Notes: generated by a model from the letters alone, not told the origin. A stretch of 47,740 bases of DNA from Oscillospiraceae bacterium (GCA_017461245.1 JAFTYW010000006.1:1-47740), one strand, 5' to 3'. Counted from the stretch's first letter, positions 22,589-31,906 are shown. Numbers and translations are program-made.

Positions 22589-23074
22589 TTAATAACCTCT
22601 ATGATCTTCAAGCGACTCATCGTAATAGACCCAGTCGCGCACCTGCAGCTCTCGATAATCATCGGCAGTATCACGAACGTAAACCTTTTCGATGCCTGCG
22701 TTTATGATAAGGCGCTTGCACATTGAGCAGGGAACGGTGTTAGGCACAACCTCGCCTGTTTTAGCATCGCGGCAGGCAAGGAAAAGTGTACTTCCGAGCA
22801 TAGCGTTTCTCGAGGCGCTGATGATGGCGTTAGCCTCGGCGTGAACCGAGCGGCAAAGCTCGTATCTCTCTCCGCTGGGGATCGAAAGCTCCTCGCGGAT
22901 GCAGTGACCCATATCGCTGCAATTTTTTCTACCTCTGGGGGCTCCGACATATCCGGTGGAAATGATCTCGTCATTTTTAACTATAATGGCTCCGAATTTG
23001 CGGCGCAGGCAGGTTCCTCTCTCAAGAACTGCTTCTGCGATATCAAGATAGTAATTTACCTTATCTCTTCTCAT
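22589..23074 (-). CDS. deoxycytidylate (dCMP) deaminase family protein
   Basis: 161 aa, zinc-dependent deaminase. The zinc-binding and catalytic motifs are VHAEANAI (His and catalytic Glu) and PCSMCKRLI (two Cys ligands). CIREELSIPSGERYELC between them is the nucleotide-recognition region of the ComEB/dCMP deaminase type. It converts dCMP to dUMP for thymidylate synthesis. Start ATG 23074 follows CGGAGGGG. It is single, divergent from rsmA with a 103-bp gap in which no clear promoter is assigned. Confidence 0.93.
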   Translation of the reverse strand: MRRDKVNYYLDIAEAVLERGTCLRRKFGAIIVKNDEIISTGYVGAPRGRKNCSDMGHCIREELSIPSGERYELCRSVHAEANAIISASRNAMLGSTLFLACRDAKTGEVVPNTVPCSMCKRLIINAGIEKVYVRDTADDYRELQVRDWVYYDESLEDHRGY

Positions 23075-23177
23075 AATTCCCCTCCGCTGATTTTGTTAAT
23101 TCTATTTTACTTTATATTTCGACTTTATGCAACAGTAATTTTTCATTTAACATATTTTTCTTAAAAGGGAGATAAAA

Positions 23178-24041
23178 ATGCAGTTATCAGACATTAGCTA
23201 CATAAAATCGCTTTTATCAAAGCACGGTTTTAAGTTTTCAAAGGAGCTGGGACAGAACTTTATTGTCGACGGCTCAGTCTGTCCCAAAATGGCAGAGCTT
23301 GCGCTGGGAACTGACAAAGATTTCGGCGTTATTGAGATCGGCCCCGGCATTGGGGTGCTGACAAGGGAGCTTTCGCGCTGTGCTAAAAAGGTTGTTGCGA
23401 TAGAGCTCGACAAGAGGCTCATCCCTATCCTAAAGGAAACCCTCTCTGACTGCGACAACACAGAAGTTATACACGGCGACGCTATGAAGCTTGACCTTCA
23501 CGCGCTTATAAAGGAAAAGTTTGAGGGAATGCGCGTAGCAGTTTGCGCAAACCTGCCCTACTACATAACCTCTCCTATCATAATGGGGCTTTTAGAGGAA
23601 AAGCTGCCGCTTGACAACATCACCGTTATGGTGCAAAAGGAGGCGGCAGAGCGCCTTTGCGCCGCCCCTGGTGACAGAGAGTGCGGTGCTGTTTCGGCGG
23701 CGGTGAGCTTCTACTCTAAACCTGAAATTCTGTTTGGTGTTGGCAGAGACAGCTTTCTGCCGCCGCCAAAGGTGGACTCGGCGGTCATCTCGCTTAAAAT
23801 TTTGGACAAGCCGCCGATCTCTCCTAAAAACGATGCATTTTTCTTTAAATGCGTAAAGGCGGCGTTTGCCCAGCGGCGCAAGACCGTTGCAAACTCGGTT
23901 TCAGCCACCCTGCATCTTGAAAAAGCAAAGGTCACAGAAATTCTTGAGTCGGTCGGTATTTCTCCCCTCGCGCGAGCTGAGGCTCTTACACTAAAAGAGC
24001 TTTCGGATTTATCTGATTCGCTTTACTCCATTTTGAATTAG
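23178..24041 (+). CDS. rsmA: 16S rRNA dimethyladenosine transferase (KsgA)
   Basis: 287 aa SAM-dependent methyltransferase that dimethylates A1518/A1519 (E. coli numbering) of 16S rRNA. SAM-binding motif I is VIEIGPGIGVLTREL (about residue 51), preceded by LGQNFIVD, and the catalytic NLPYYITSPI (about 121) is the family's N(L/I)PY motif. The C-terminal helical domain is complete. RBS AAAGGGAG precedes ATG 23178. An AT-rich dyad AATATC-TATA-GATATT followed by TTTTT (24042-24063) may terminate it. Confidence 0.97.
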   Translation: MQLSDISYIKSLLSKHGFKFSKELGQNFIVDGSVCPKMAELALGTDKDFGVIEIGPGIGVLTRELSRCAKKVVAIELDKRLIPILKETLSDCDNTEVIHGDAMKLDLHALIKEKFEGMRVAVCANLPYYITSPIIMGLLEEKLPLDNITVMVQKEAAERLCAAPGDRECGAVSAAVSFYSKPEILFGVGRDSFLPPPKVDSAVISLKILDKPPISPKNDAFFFKCVKAAFAQRRKTVANSVSATLHLEKAKVTEILESVGISPLARAEALTLKELSDLSDSLYSILN

Positions 24042-24095
24042 CAATATCTATAGATATTTTTTTGTAAAAATTTATATTATGTCGCTTTTTCTGTA

Positions 24096-24124
24096 TAGAC
24101 AGAATTTATTTTATGTGTTAGAAT
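24096..24124 (+). promoter_or_regulatory. promoter of prs
   Basis: -35 TAGACA (24096-24101), 17 bp, -10 TAGAAT (24119-24124), 65 bp before the prs start codon. Confidence 0.65.
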
Positions 24125-24188
24125 ATATATAGTTGTATTGATCAGTACACAAAAAACAGAATATACCAAAGAAACGGAGTTAAAAAAC

Positions 24189-25148
24189 ATGAATCTGCAC
24201 GGCAAGGATATTAAGATTTTTGCAGCCAATTCCATTCCCGATGTTGCATCACAGATCGCATCAAGGCTGGGTCTCCCTTTAGGAAAATCTACTGTAACCA
24301 AATTTTCCGACGGTGAGATCTCGGTTTCCATTCAGGAATCCGTTCGTGGATCGGACGTTTTCGTTGTTCAGTCTACCTGCAGCCCTGTTAACGACAACCT
24401 TATGGAGCTTCTCATTATGCTCGACGCATTTAAGAGAGCTTCCGCAGGTCGAGTAACCGCGGTTATCCCCTATTTCGGATATGCAAGACAGGACAGAAAA
24501 TCTAAGGCCCGCGATCCCATTTCGGCAAAGCTTGTAGCTGACCTTGTTACCGCAGCAGGCGCTGACAGAGTTCTTACAATGGATCTGCACGCTCCCCAGA
24601 TTCAAGGCTTCTTCAACATCCCTGTTGACAACCTTTTAGGTGTTCCCATTTTAGCTCCGTTCTTCTGCAACAAATTTAAAAACTGCAAAGAGGAATTCGT
24701 TGTAGTTTCCCCCGACCTTGGTTCTGTTACCAGAGCAAGAAACTTTGCAGCTCGCTTTGAGGCTCCCCTTGCCATTGTTGACAAGCGCCGCCAGAAAGCA
24801 AATGTTTCCGAGGTTATGAACATCATCGGTGACGTTAAAGACAAGAGAGTTATCCTTGTTGACGATATGATCGACACCGCAGGAACACTCTGCAACGCTG
24901 CAAAGGCAATCGTTGAGGTTGGCGGTGCAAAAGAGGTTTATGCCTGTGCTACCCACGGTGTTCTTTCGGGTCCTGCGATTGACAGGATAAACGAAAGCCC
25001 CATCAAAGAGCTCTTTATTCTCGACACCATCGCTCTTGACGAATCGAAAAAGCTCGACAAAATTACAGTTGTTCCCGTTGCTCCCGTTTTTGCTGAGGCG
25101 ATCGAACGCATCTACGAGGACAAGCCTGTTTCTCCCCTCTTTGGTTAA
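24189..25148 (+). CDS. prs: ribose-phosphate pyrophosphokinase (PRPP synthase)
   Basis: 319 aa, the usual length. Makes PRPP from ribose 5-phosphate and ATP. ATP-binding region YFGYARQDRKSKARDPISAKLVADL, the catalytic flexible-loop region around DKRRQKANVSEVMNIIGDVKDK, and the PRPP loop LVDDMIDTAGTLCNAA are all present. Start ATG 24189 is behind ACGGAG, and the next residues (MNLHGKDIKIFAANS) match the family N-terminus; an earlier in-frame start would add 17 unsupported residues. It is followed by pth and mfd in conserved Firmicute order. A downstream hairpin (25165-25203) may separate prs from pth. Confidence 0.97.
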   Translation: MNLHGKDIKIFAANSIPDVASQIASRLGLPLGKSTVTKFSDGEISVSIQESVRGSDVFVVQSTCSPVNDNLMELLIMLDAFKRASAGRVTAVIPYFGYARQDRKSKARDPISAKLVADLVTAAGADRVLTMDLHAPQIQGFFNIPVDNLLGVPILAPFFCNKFKNCKEEFVVVSPDLGSVTRARNFAARFEAPLAIVDKRRQKANVSEVMNIIGDVKDKRVILVDDMIDTAGTLCNAAKAIVEVGGAKEVYACATHGVLSGPAIDRINESPIKELFILDTIALDESKKLDKITVVPVAPVFAEAIERIYEDKPVSPLFG

Positions 25149-25164
25149 TTAAAAACTTTTTTGT

Positions 25165-25203
25165 ATGCCCAAGCATTTTGCGGTTTGCTGAATGTTTGGG
25201 CAT
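25165..25203 (+). terminator. long hairpin between prs and pth
   Basis: ATGCCCAAGCATT pairs with GAATGTTTGGGCAT (one G-U, loop about 11 nt). The tail is only TATTTAAG, so termination is probably weak or the stem protects mRNA ends. Confidence 0.55.
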
Positions 25204-25238
25204 ATTTAAGATTACAATGTTTTCGGAGTGTGAAAAGA

Positions 25239-25832
25239 GTGTTTTTTAAAAAGAAGGCTTCGGGTCCCATTAGTGCTATGATAGTCGGGCTGGGAAATCC
25301 CGGTGCAAAGTACACTACAACAAGGCACAATGTCGGTTTCTGCGCCATTGACCATATTGCAAACAAGCTCGGGGTAAATGCCGACAAACTCAAATTCCAG
25401 GGGCTTTATTGCCGCGCAAAAATGGCAGGCGAGGAGGTTATTCTCCTAAAGCCGCAGACCTTTATGAATGACAGCGGAAAGAGCGTTTCGCAGTTTGCAT
25501 CTTTTTTCAAAATCCCTGCCGAAAACATTATCGTTATTTTTGACGACGTTCTCCTTGACGTTGGTAAGCTCAGAATTAGGCGAAAAGGCTCGCACGGCGG
25601 GCACAACGGCATTAAAAGCATTGTTTCCTGCCTTGGAAGCGAGAATTTCCCGAGGGTTAAAATAGGCGTCGGCAAAAAACCGCACCCAGACTACGACCTC
25701 GCTGACTGGGTGCTTTCTCCACTGCCTTTAAAGGATAGAGAAATTATTTCTGAAAATATGGACAGCGTTTACGACGCTGTTTGCGATATAATACTGGGCG
25801 ACTGCGAAAAGGCGATGGGAAAGTATAACTGA
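25239..25832 (+). CDS. pth: peptidyl-tRNA hydrolase
   Basis: 197 aa. Releases tRNA from prematurely dissociated peptidyl-tRNA. MIVGLGNPGAKYTTTRHNVGF (with the catalytic His of TRHN) and FMNDSGKSV, FDDVLLDVGKLRIRRKGSHGGHNGIKSI and VGKKPH are the conserved blocks. Start GTG 25239 is chosen since CGGAGTG lies 8 nt upstream; this gives a 13-residue basic extension (FFKKKASGP) before the canonical MIVGLGNPG. The internal ATG at 25278 has no Shine-Dalgarno site. It precedes mfd by about 55 bp, probably in one transcript. Confidence 0.95.
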   Translation: MFFKKKASGPISAMIVGLGNPGAKYTTTRHNVGFCAIDHIANKLGVNADKLKFQGLYCRAKMAGEEVILLKPQTFMNDSGKSVSQFASFFKIPAENIIVIFDDVLLDVGKLRIRRKGSHGGHNGIKSIVSCLGSENFPRVKIGVGKKPHPDYDLADWVLSPLPLKDREIISENMDSVYDAVCDIILGDCEKAMGKYN

Positions 25833-25888
25833 CCTTTTTCGACGCGCAAAAATGCTAAAATTAGTTTAAAAGAAAGGCGGTGGGTGCT

Positions 25889-28800
25889 ATGAATTTTTTA
25901 AACGGACTGCTTAGCGGCAGTGCGGCTTTTTCTGCGCTCACCGACGCTTTAAGAAAAGGCAACACCCCGATATCCTTAAGCGGCGCTTCTGACATTCACA
26001 AGGCTCACATAGTTTCCGCCGCGGCGGACACCCTCGGCGGCAAAAACCTGCTTGTTTGCCGAAACGAGAGCATAGGTAGGCAGCTCTGCCGAGATATAAA
26101 TGCTTTTTCGGGGCGGGAGACCGCCGTTTTTTATCCCGAAAGGGACCTCTGCTTTTCCCTTTCGCAGACCTCATCGAGAGAATACGAGCAGGAGCGCCTT
26201 TCGGCACTTTTTAAAATACTGACGGGCGCGGCCTCTGTTTTGGTTTCGCCCGTTTCGGCGGCTTTGCAGTTTTCTGTTAAGCCCGAAACACTTAAAAAGA
26301 GCTGCTTTACCCTTAAAAGCGGCGACATTGTTTCGATAGACTCACTTACTGCCTCGCTGGTTTCGGGCGGCTACGTTCGCAGAAATCAAGTGGACGGCGT
26401 TGGTCAGTTTTCTGTGCGCGGCGGCATTATTGATGTGTTCTGCCCGTCGCACAAAAAGCCTGTCAGAATCGAGCTTTGGGACGATGAGATCGACAGCATC
26501 TCCCCCTTTGACCTAGACACTCAGCGGCGCGAGGAGAGCATACCCTCTGTTACCGTTACCCCATCGAGAGAGGCACTTTTTTCTATCGAGGATTTAAAAG
26601 AAAGACTTGGCTCGGTGCTAAAAAAATGTGCCGACACTCCAAGCGGCAAAACCTTAGCTTCTGACCTTGCGCTTTTAGAAAGCGGCGAGGATACCTGCCT
26701 TGATAAATATCTTGCCCTTGCTTCAGAAAAGGGCAGTATTTTCGACTTTATTGACTCTGCCGTTTTCGTTTCAGAAATGAGCGATTTAGTCGAGGCGGCA
26801 AAGGGATTTAACGAGCGCTTGCAGCTGCAGGTCAGCGACCTTGTTTCCTCGGGCGAGCTTATTTCGCTTAAGGGCAGCTGGGTCATCTCAGAGGGCGAGT
26901 TTATAGACAAAATAGCGGCTTCCTCCTGCGTTCTTATGGACACCTTTGCAAGAAACTTTCCGCTTATTCAGCCCAAGAAGTTTATTACGGTGAGGGCCTC
27001 GCAGTCGGGCTTGTTTTCGCAAAAGCCTTCTTCTCTCTCGGGCCAGCTCTCTCGCCAGCTTGCTGACGGATTTATTGCCGTTATCGCAGTTCCCACAGAG
27101 CATCTTGCGGGCGTTTTGTGCTCCGACCTAAAAAAAGAGGGGCTTTCGGTCGTAACCGTTTCGGCGCTTTCAGAGGCCGAGCTTGTAGGCGGCACAGTCT
27201 ATGTCACCGCCGCGTCCTTCTCGGCCTGCTTTGAGTACCCCGACGAGAAGGTTACCTTTATAAGCTTTGCGGGCGAAAAAACATCAGCGCAGGCAAAGAA
27301 AAAGAAGAGCAAGGCGGTTTTTGATCTTTCGTCTGTAAGTATTGGCGACTACGTTGTTCACTCGGCGCACGGAATCGGCATCTACAAAGGGATCCAAAAG
27401 CTGACCGTGCAGGGTGTTATAAAGGATTACATCAAAATTCAGTACGGCGGCAGCGACGTGCTTTACGTTCCCGTTACCCAGCTTGATATGGTTGCCAAGT
27501 ACATCGGCGCATCGGCCGACGACACCCTAAAGCTTTCGCGCCTTAATTCTGTAAGCTGGGCAAATACCAAGAGAAAGGTTTCTCGTGCTGTTCGAGATAT
27601 GGCCGAGGAATTAACTGCGCTTTACGCCAAGAGAATGCAAGCTAAAGGCTTTGCCTTTTCAGAGGACACCGACTGGCAGCACGATTTTGAGGCGCGTTTT
27701 CCTTACACCGAAACGCCCGACCAGATAAGATGCATTGAGGAGATCAAGAGGGATATGCAGTCGCAGACTCCGATGGATCGTGTGCTTTGCGGCGACGTTG
27801 GTTTTGGAAAGACTGAGGTTGCCTTGCGTGCCGCTATGAAATGCGTTATGGACTCAAAGCAGTGCGCCATTTTGGTTCCGACCACAATCTTAGCGTGGCA
27901 GCATTACAAAACGGCGCTTGCCCGTTTTGACAGCTTTCCTATAAACATTGCTTTACTTTCGGGTTTCCGCTCTACTCGCGAGCAGCAGGAGATACTTAAA
28001 AAGCTTAAAAAGGGCGAAATTGACATTGTTATCGGCACACACCGACTTGTGCAGAAAGACATCGAGTTTAAAAACCTCGGCCTTGCAATCATTGACGAGG
28101 AGCAGCGGTTTGGCGTTAAGCACAAGGAAAAATTCAAGGAGCTTTATGCAGGGGTCGATATGCTGACCCTTTCTGCAACTCCCATTCCCCGAACTCTCAA
28201 TATGGCTATGTCGGGCATTCGCGACATTTCAATGATTGAAGAAGCTCCGCTTGACCGCTACCCCGTTCAGACCTTTGTTATGGAATACAACCGCCGACTG
28301 CTCCTTGACGCCATAGAGCGCGAGCTTGCGCGCGGCGGGCAGGTCTACTATCTGCACAACCGCATTGAAACCATAGATCAAAAGGCGGCGGCGCTCGCCC
28401 AGGCTATCCCAGGCGCGCGAGTTGCGGCGGCGCACGGCGCACTTTCGGCCACCGATCTTGAAAATATATGGAAAAAGCTTGTCGACCACGAGATCGACAT
28501 TCTGGTTTGCACCACCATTATTGAAACAGGCGTTGACGTTGCAAACTGCAACACAATGATAATTGAGGACGCCGACAGAATGGGGCTTTCCCAGCTTTAT
28601 CAGCTCAGAGGTCGAATAGGCCGCTCGTCAAGGCGAGCCTACGCCTACTTTACCTTCAGACCGGGAAAAGAGGTTTCCGAGGTTGCGGCAAAGAGGCTTT
28701 CGGCCATTCGTGACTTTACAGCCTTTGGCTCTGGCTTTCAGATCGCGCTGCGCGACCTTGAGATAAGGGGCGCGGGAAATATGCTCGGTGCACAGCAGCA

Positions 28801-29347
28801 CGGACACATGGACGCCGTTGGCTACGATATGTACCTAAAGCTTTTAAATCAAGCTATTGCCGAGCAAAAGGGCGAGGAGATAATGCCTGAGGACAATGAC
28901 TGCCTTATCGACCTACCCATTTCGGCACATATTCCAAACTCGTATATTGAGGACAATGTTCAGCGAATTGAGATATACCGACAGATCGCATCGCTTGAAA
29001 ATGACGAGGACGCTATGGAGCTTGTTGACGAGCTTATCGACCGCTGGGGTGAACCACCTGTTGAGGTCAGTCTGCTCATCTCGGTAGCTCTCTTGCGCTC
29101 GGCAGCAATAAAGGCGGGAATAACCCAGATAAGCCAGAAGAGTGACTTTGTTTTGATCGAGTTTAAAGATCCCTCTCTACCCATTCTTGCGGCGGCCTGC
29201 TCAGAGTTTAGCAGGAGTGTTTTCCTTTCAAATTCCTCTATTCCCTATCTTTCGGTCAAAATTCAGAACAAAAAGGATATGGTTTCTCACCTTACGGATA
29301 TAGCGCAGTTCCTATCTGAGCAAACCAAAAAGGATGTGAAAAATTGA
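25889..29347 (+). CDS. mfd: transcription-repair coupling factor
   Basis: 1152 aa, full length. Removes RNA polymerase stalled at DNA lesions and recruits UvrA. Order of domains: UvrB-like N-terminal part (about 1-450), RNA polymerase-interacting domain beginning VHSAHGIGIYKGIQKL (about 490), SF2 translocase with Walker A DVGFGKTEVALRAA (about 635), DEEQ box in IDEEQRFGVKHKEK, SATPIPRTL motif III, TRG/motif VI QLRGRIGRSSRRAYAYF, then the C-terminal regulatory domain. Start ATG 25889 behind AAAGGCGGTG; a GTG 9 nt earlier overlaps that site. It overlaps the next gene by 4 bp. Confidence 0.97.
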   Translation: MNFLNGLLSGSAAFSALTDALRKGNTPISLSGASDIHKAHIVSAAADTLGGKNLLVCRNESIGRQLCRDINAFSGRETAVFYPERDLCFSLSQTSSREYEQERLSALFKILTGAASVLVSPVSAALQFSVKPETLKKSCFTLKSGDIVSIDSLTASLVSGGYVRRNQVDGVGQFSVRGGIIDVFCPSHKKPVRIELWDDEIDSISPFDLDTQRREESIPSVTVTPSREALFSIEDLKERLGSVLKKCADTPSGKTLASDLALLESGEDTCLDKYLALASEKGSIFDFIDSAVFVSEMSDLVEAAKGFNERLQLQVSDLVSSGELISLKGSWVISEGEFIDKIAASSCVLMDTFARNFPLIQPKKFITVRASQSGLFSQKPSSLSGQLSRQLADGFIAVIAVPTEHLAGVLCSDLKKEGLSVVTVSALSEAELVGGTVYVTAASFSACFEYPDEKVTFISFAGEKTSAQAKKKKSKAVFDLSSVSIGDYVVHSAHGIGIYKGIQKLTVQGVIKDYIKIQYGGSDVLYVPVTQLDMVAKYIGASADDTLKLSRLNSVSWANTKRKVSRAVRDMAEELTALYAKRMQAKGFAFSEDTDWQHDFEARFPYTETPDQIRCIEEIKRDMQSQTPMDRVLCGDVGFGKTEVALRAAMKCVMDSKQCAILVPTTILAWQHYKTALARFDSFPINIALLSGFRSTREQQEILKKLKKGEIDIVIGTHRLVQKDIEFKNLGLAIIDEEQRFGVKHKEKFKELYAGVDMLTLSATPIPRTLNMAMSGIRDISMIEEAPLDRYPVQTFVMEYNRRLLLDAIERELARGGQVYYLHNRIETIDQKAAALAQAIPGARVAAAHGALSATDLENIWKKLVDHEIDILVCTTIIETGVDVANCNTMIIEDADRMGLSQLYQLRGRIGRSSRRAYAYFTFRPGKEVSEVAAKRLSAIRDFTAFGSGFQIALRDLEIRGAGNMLGAQQHGHMDAVGYDMYLKLLNQAIAEQKGEEIMPEDNDCLIDLPISAHIPNSYIEDNVQRIEIYRQIASLENDEDAMELVDELIDRWGEPPVEVSLLISVALLRSAAIKAGITQISQKSDFVLIEFKDPSLPILAAACSEFSRSVFLSNSSIPYLSVKIQNKKDMVSHLTDIAQFLSEQTKKDVKN

Positions 29348-30528
29348 AGCTATTTAAAAACACCGTCTTTCAGCAGGCAATAACAGTCGTCATTTCCATT
29401 GTTCTGCTTATTGTTGCAAGCCTTTTCTGCAAATACGAGCCTGCTCTTGCAACCGACAGCGAGCTTCAACACGCAGTGGTTGAGGAGGTTATCGCAACGA
29501 CTGCCGAGCCAAGCGTTAACGGCAAGGAAGCAAAGACCGTTATATTCAGCGCCACCATTAAAACGGGCGAGCACAAGGACGAAAGCTACAAGATGACTCA
29601 GCTTCTTGACGAGATGTCGCCACCCGTTCCCGACCCTGTTGAGCCAGGCGACCGAATCTTAGTTGCCTACACCCAGAGCGAGCATCACGGCACAAGCGCC
29701 ATAAGTGGCTGGACCTACGCAGGAGTTAATCACACCTTTGGGGTTGCTCTTTTGGTTGGCGGATTTCTTATTATGATTCTCATCATCGGCAGGGGCAAGG
29801 GTGTCAGCACAATCATTTCGCTTGTTATTACGATGATCGCAGTGCTTTGGATCTACATTCCCTCGCTGCTCTTAGGCTATAACATTTATCTTACCACCAC
29901 CCTTATCTCGCTTTTTGTTATTGTTTCCTCGCTCTGCGTTCTTAACGGCTGGAACAAAAAGACGCTCTGCTCCATAGTTGGAAACGCGGGCGGCATTTTA
30001 GCCTCGGGCGTGCTTGCCTTTTTTGTAAACGGCGCCTTTGGAATTACGGGTGTTTTAAATCAAGATTACCTGTTCCTTACAATGCTTGAGGGCGGCGTTT
30101 CGATAGACCTCAAGGCACTTATTTGGGGCGGAATCTTGATCGGCTCGCTTGGCGCTATTATGGACGTTTCGATGTCGCTTGCATCGCCGATACAGGAGCT
30201 TTCGGAGCAGATGTACGAGCCGAGCTTTAAAAAGCTTGTTGTTTCGGGATTTAACATCGGCCGAGATGCTATCGGCACTATGACAAATACCCTTATTCTC
30301 GCCTACGTTGGCGGCTCAATGGCATCCATTCTGCTCTTTGCCGCATACACCAGCGACTTTGTTGTTCTCCTAAACTACGAGATGCTGCTGGTCGAGATAA
30401 TTCAAGCGATCGTCGGAAGCATCGGCATACTGCTTGCAGTTCCCATCACCGTTTTCTTCTCGGCATGGATATTCCTCAAAACGCCCAAAAAGAAAACAGA
30501 AGCAGAAGTTGAAAACACCGCAGAATAA
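29344..30528 (+). CDS. YibE/F family membrane protein
   Basis: 394 aa. One N-terminal signal-anchor helix (about 8-26), an extracytoplasmic beta-rich domain (about 35-130, with DPVEPGDRILVAYT), then seven or so hydrophobic helices to the end, the YibE/YibF architecture. Function unknown; members in lactobacilli and clostridia often sit in housekeeping neighbourhoods. TTG 29344 overlaps the mfd stop (TTGA), with AAGGATG upstream, so it is translationally coupled to mfd. Confidence 0.9.
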   Translation: MKLFKNTVFQQAITVVISIVLLIVASLFCKYEPALATDSELQHAVVEEVIATTAEPSVNGKEAKTVIFSATIKTGEHKDESYKMTQLLDEMSPPVPDPVEPGDRILVAYTQSEHHGTSAISGWTYAGVNHTFGVALLVGGFLIMILIIGRGKGVSTIISLVITMIAVLWIYIPSLLLGYNIYLTTTLISLFVIVSSLCVLNGWNKKTLCSIVGNAGGILASGVLAFFVNGAFGITGVLNQDYLFLTMLEGGVSIDLKALIWGGILIGSLGAIMDVSMSLASPIQELSEQMYEPSFKKLVVSGFNIGRDAIGTMTNTLILAYVGGSMASILLFAAYTSDFVVLLNYEMLLVEIIQAIVGSIGILLAVPITVFFSAWIFLKTPKKKTEAEVENTAE

Positions 30529-30563
30529 AGCAAAACGCCGCTCTTATGAGCGGCGTTTTGCTT
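30528..30563 (+). terminator. terminator of the pth-mfd-yibE/F transcript
   Basis: AAGCAAAACGCCGCTC-TTAT-GAGCGGCGTTTTGCTT, a perfect 16-bp stem starting at the stop codon, followed by GTTC. Confidence 0.92.
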
Positions 30564-30610
30564 GTTCATTAATAAAATAATCTGTAACGCACTTTATTAA
30601 GTGTTAAACC

Positions 30611-30685
30611 GTAGGGCACGACCTGTGTGTCGTGCCGCAAGGCAAATCACAACATAACGGAACGGCACACAGGCCGTTCCCTACA
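30611..30685. repeat. paired-palindrome REP-like element C
   Basis: GTAGGGCACGACCTGTGTG...CGTGCC and, inverted, GTAGGGAACGGCCTGTGTG...CGTTCC. The two arms differ at four positions, yet each remains self-complementary (GGCACGAC/GTCGTGCC and GGAACGGC/GCCGTTCC). It lies in the 30529-30863 gene-free stretch, between the terminator and the DegV promoter region. Confidence 0.9.
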
Positions 30686-30723
30686 TTTTTACATTTAACG
30701 AGTGAGTTTTTGTTGCATTTTAG

Positions 30724-30760
30724 CGATTCTACTGTCGGTAGAGTTCAAAACTTGACTCTA
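30724..30760 (-). repeat. short repeated element with alternative stems (copy 2)
   Basis: Leftward: TAGAGT (30760-30755), 11 nt, CTCTACCGACAGTAGAATCG (30743-30724), matching the copy at 11394-11431 in 18 of the last 20 nt. It lies about 50 bp upstream of the -35 box of the second degV gene, on the opposite strand. Confidence 0.6.
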
Positions 30761-30810
30761 TTTTGAAGGATTTAAGTGTAGAATTTGCGGACGCTTGTAT
30801 AGAGTGATTT

Positions 30811-30838
30811 TTGACATCCAATGATTTATAATTATAGT
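30811..30838 (+). promoter_or_regulatory. promoter of the second degV gene
   Basis: -35 TTGACA (30811-30816), 16-bp spacer, -10 TATAGT (30833-30838), then GGAGG (30850-30854) and ATG 30864. Confidence 0.65.
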
Positions 30839-30863
30839 AGAGAAATTTTGGAGGTTTTATGTT

Positions 30864-31727
30864 ATGTCTTATATTATTACAACAGATTCGGGTTGCGACC
30901 TTTCGGCAGAATACATCAAAGGCTTAAACGTTCTGCCCATTTATATGAAATACAACATTGACGAAACAGAATACACCGACACAATGCAGCCCGAGGACTT
31001 AAAGGATTTCTTCGGCCGCATGGTTGAGGGAAAAATGCCCAAGACCGCGCAGATAAATCAGGTTGATTACATTGCTTTCTGGGAGCCGCTCTTAAAAGAG
31101 GGCAACGACATTCTGCACATTGCAATGTCAAGTGGAATTTCGGGAACCTACAATAACGGCAGACTTGCCGCCGAGGAGCTTTGCGAAAAGTATCCCGAGC
31201 GCAAGATAAGAGTTATCGACACCCTTATGACCTCGACAGGCAACGGACTTATGGTCATTAAGGCGGCCGAGCTGCGCGACGGCGGTGCAAGCTTTGAGGA
31301 AGTGGGCGACTGGTGCGAAAACAACCGCAGATGCCTGCACGCCGCATTTACAACCGACGATATTACCTATCTGCAGCGCGGCGGAAGAGTAAGCCGCGCG
31401 GGCCTCGTTTTGTCAAAGGCGCTTCACATTTACCCCGTTATGCACGTTAACGGCGACGGCGAGCTTAAGGTTTTTGCAAAGGCTCGTGGAACTGCAGGCG
31501 CTTGGAACACCATCATTCAGTACATTAAGGATAACGGCATAGACGTTGAAAATCAGACCGTTTACGTTTCTGACGCTGCCAACAGCGAGGGCGGCAAACA
31601 GCTTGGCGAGTTGCTTAAAAAAGAGTGTGGCTTTAAGGACGTTTTCTATTCCCGCATCGGCACCATCATCGGCGCACACACAGGTCCTCAGCTTCTCGCA
31701 GTATTTTTCCTCGGAAAAGCAAGATAA
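30864..31727 (+). CDS. DegV family fatty-acid-binding protein (2)
   Basis: 287 aa. IITTDSGCDLSAEYI, PIYMKYNIDETEYTD, KTAQINQVDY (Thr-Ala in place of the Thr-Ser seen in many FakB), IAMSSGISGTYNNG, YLQRGGRVSRAG and the C-terminal RIGTIIGAHTGPQLLAVFFLG are the DegV blocks. As a FakB-like protein it should bind an acyl chain for phosphorylation by FakA. It is a paralogue of the 11993 gene but in a separate monocistronic unit; the two may prefer different fatty acids, as FakB1/FakB2 do in Staphylococcus. Confidence 0.95.
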   Translation: MSYIITTDSGCDLSAEYIKGLNVLPIYMKYNIDETEYTDTMQPEDLKDFFGRMVEGKMPKTAQINQVDYIAFWEPLLKEGNDILHIAMSSGISGTYNNGRLAAEELCEKYPERKIRVIDTLMTSTGNGLMVIKAAELRDGGASFEEVGDWCENNRRCLHAAFTTDDITYLQRGGRVSRAGLVLSKALHIYPVMHVNGDGELKVFAKARGTAGAWNTIIQYIKDNGIDVENQTVYVSDAANSEGGKQLGELLKKECGFKDVFYSRIGTIIGAHTGPQLLAVFFLGKAR

Positions 31728-31747
31728 CAAATATTTAGATTTAATAA

Positions 31748-31781
31748 AAAACACCCTATGATTGTGGTCATAGGGTGTTTT
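31748..31781 (+). terminator. terminator of the second degV gene
   Basis: AAAACACCCTATGA-TTGTGG-TCATAGGGTGTTTT, perfect 14-bp stem, followed by AGTTT. Confidence 0.92.
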
Positions 31782-31793
31782 AGTTTAAACATA

Positions 31794-31820
31794 GTGGAAT
31801 GGATAGACCCATTCCCTGCA
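31794..31820. repeat. diverged REP-like arm next to element D
   Basis: GGAATGG-(7 nt)-CCATTCC followed by CTGCA, a decayed version of the palindrome-CCCTACA arm. It shows the same self-complementarity with a new sequence. Confidence 0.5.
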
Positions 31821-31846
31821 AATCTAGTACGACTGACAGTTTTAAT

Positions 31847-31906
31847 TGTAGGGACAGGCGTCCTCGACTGTCCGTAAAAAAACGGGCGACCAATGGTCGC
31901 CCCTAC
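31847..31906. repeat. paired-palindrome REP-like element D (mixed arms)
   Basis: Left arm TGTAGGGACAGGCGTCCTCG...CTGTCC; right arm GGGCGACC-AAT-GGTCGCCCCTAC. The left arm resembles elements B and E and the right arm resembles the transposase-internal type, so it looks like a chimera of two arm types. Confidence 0.85.
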
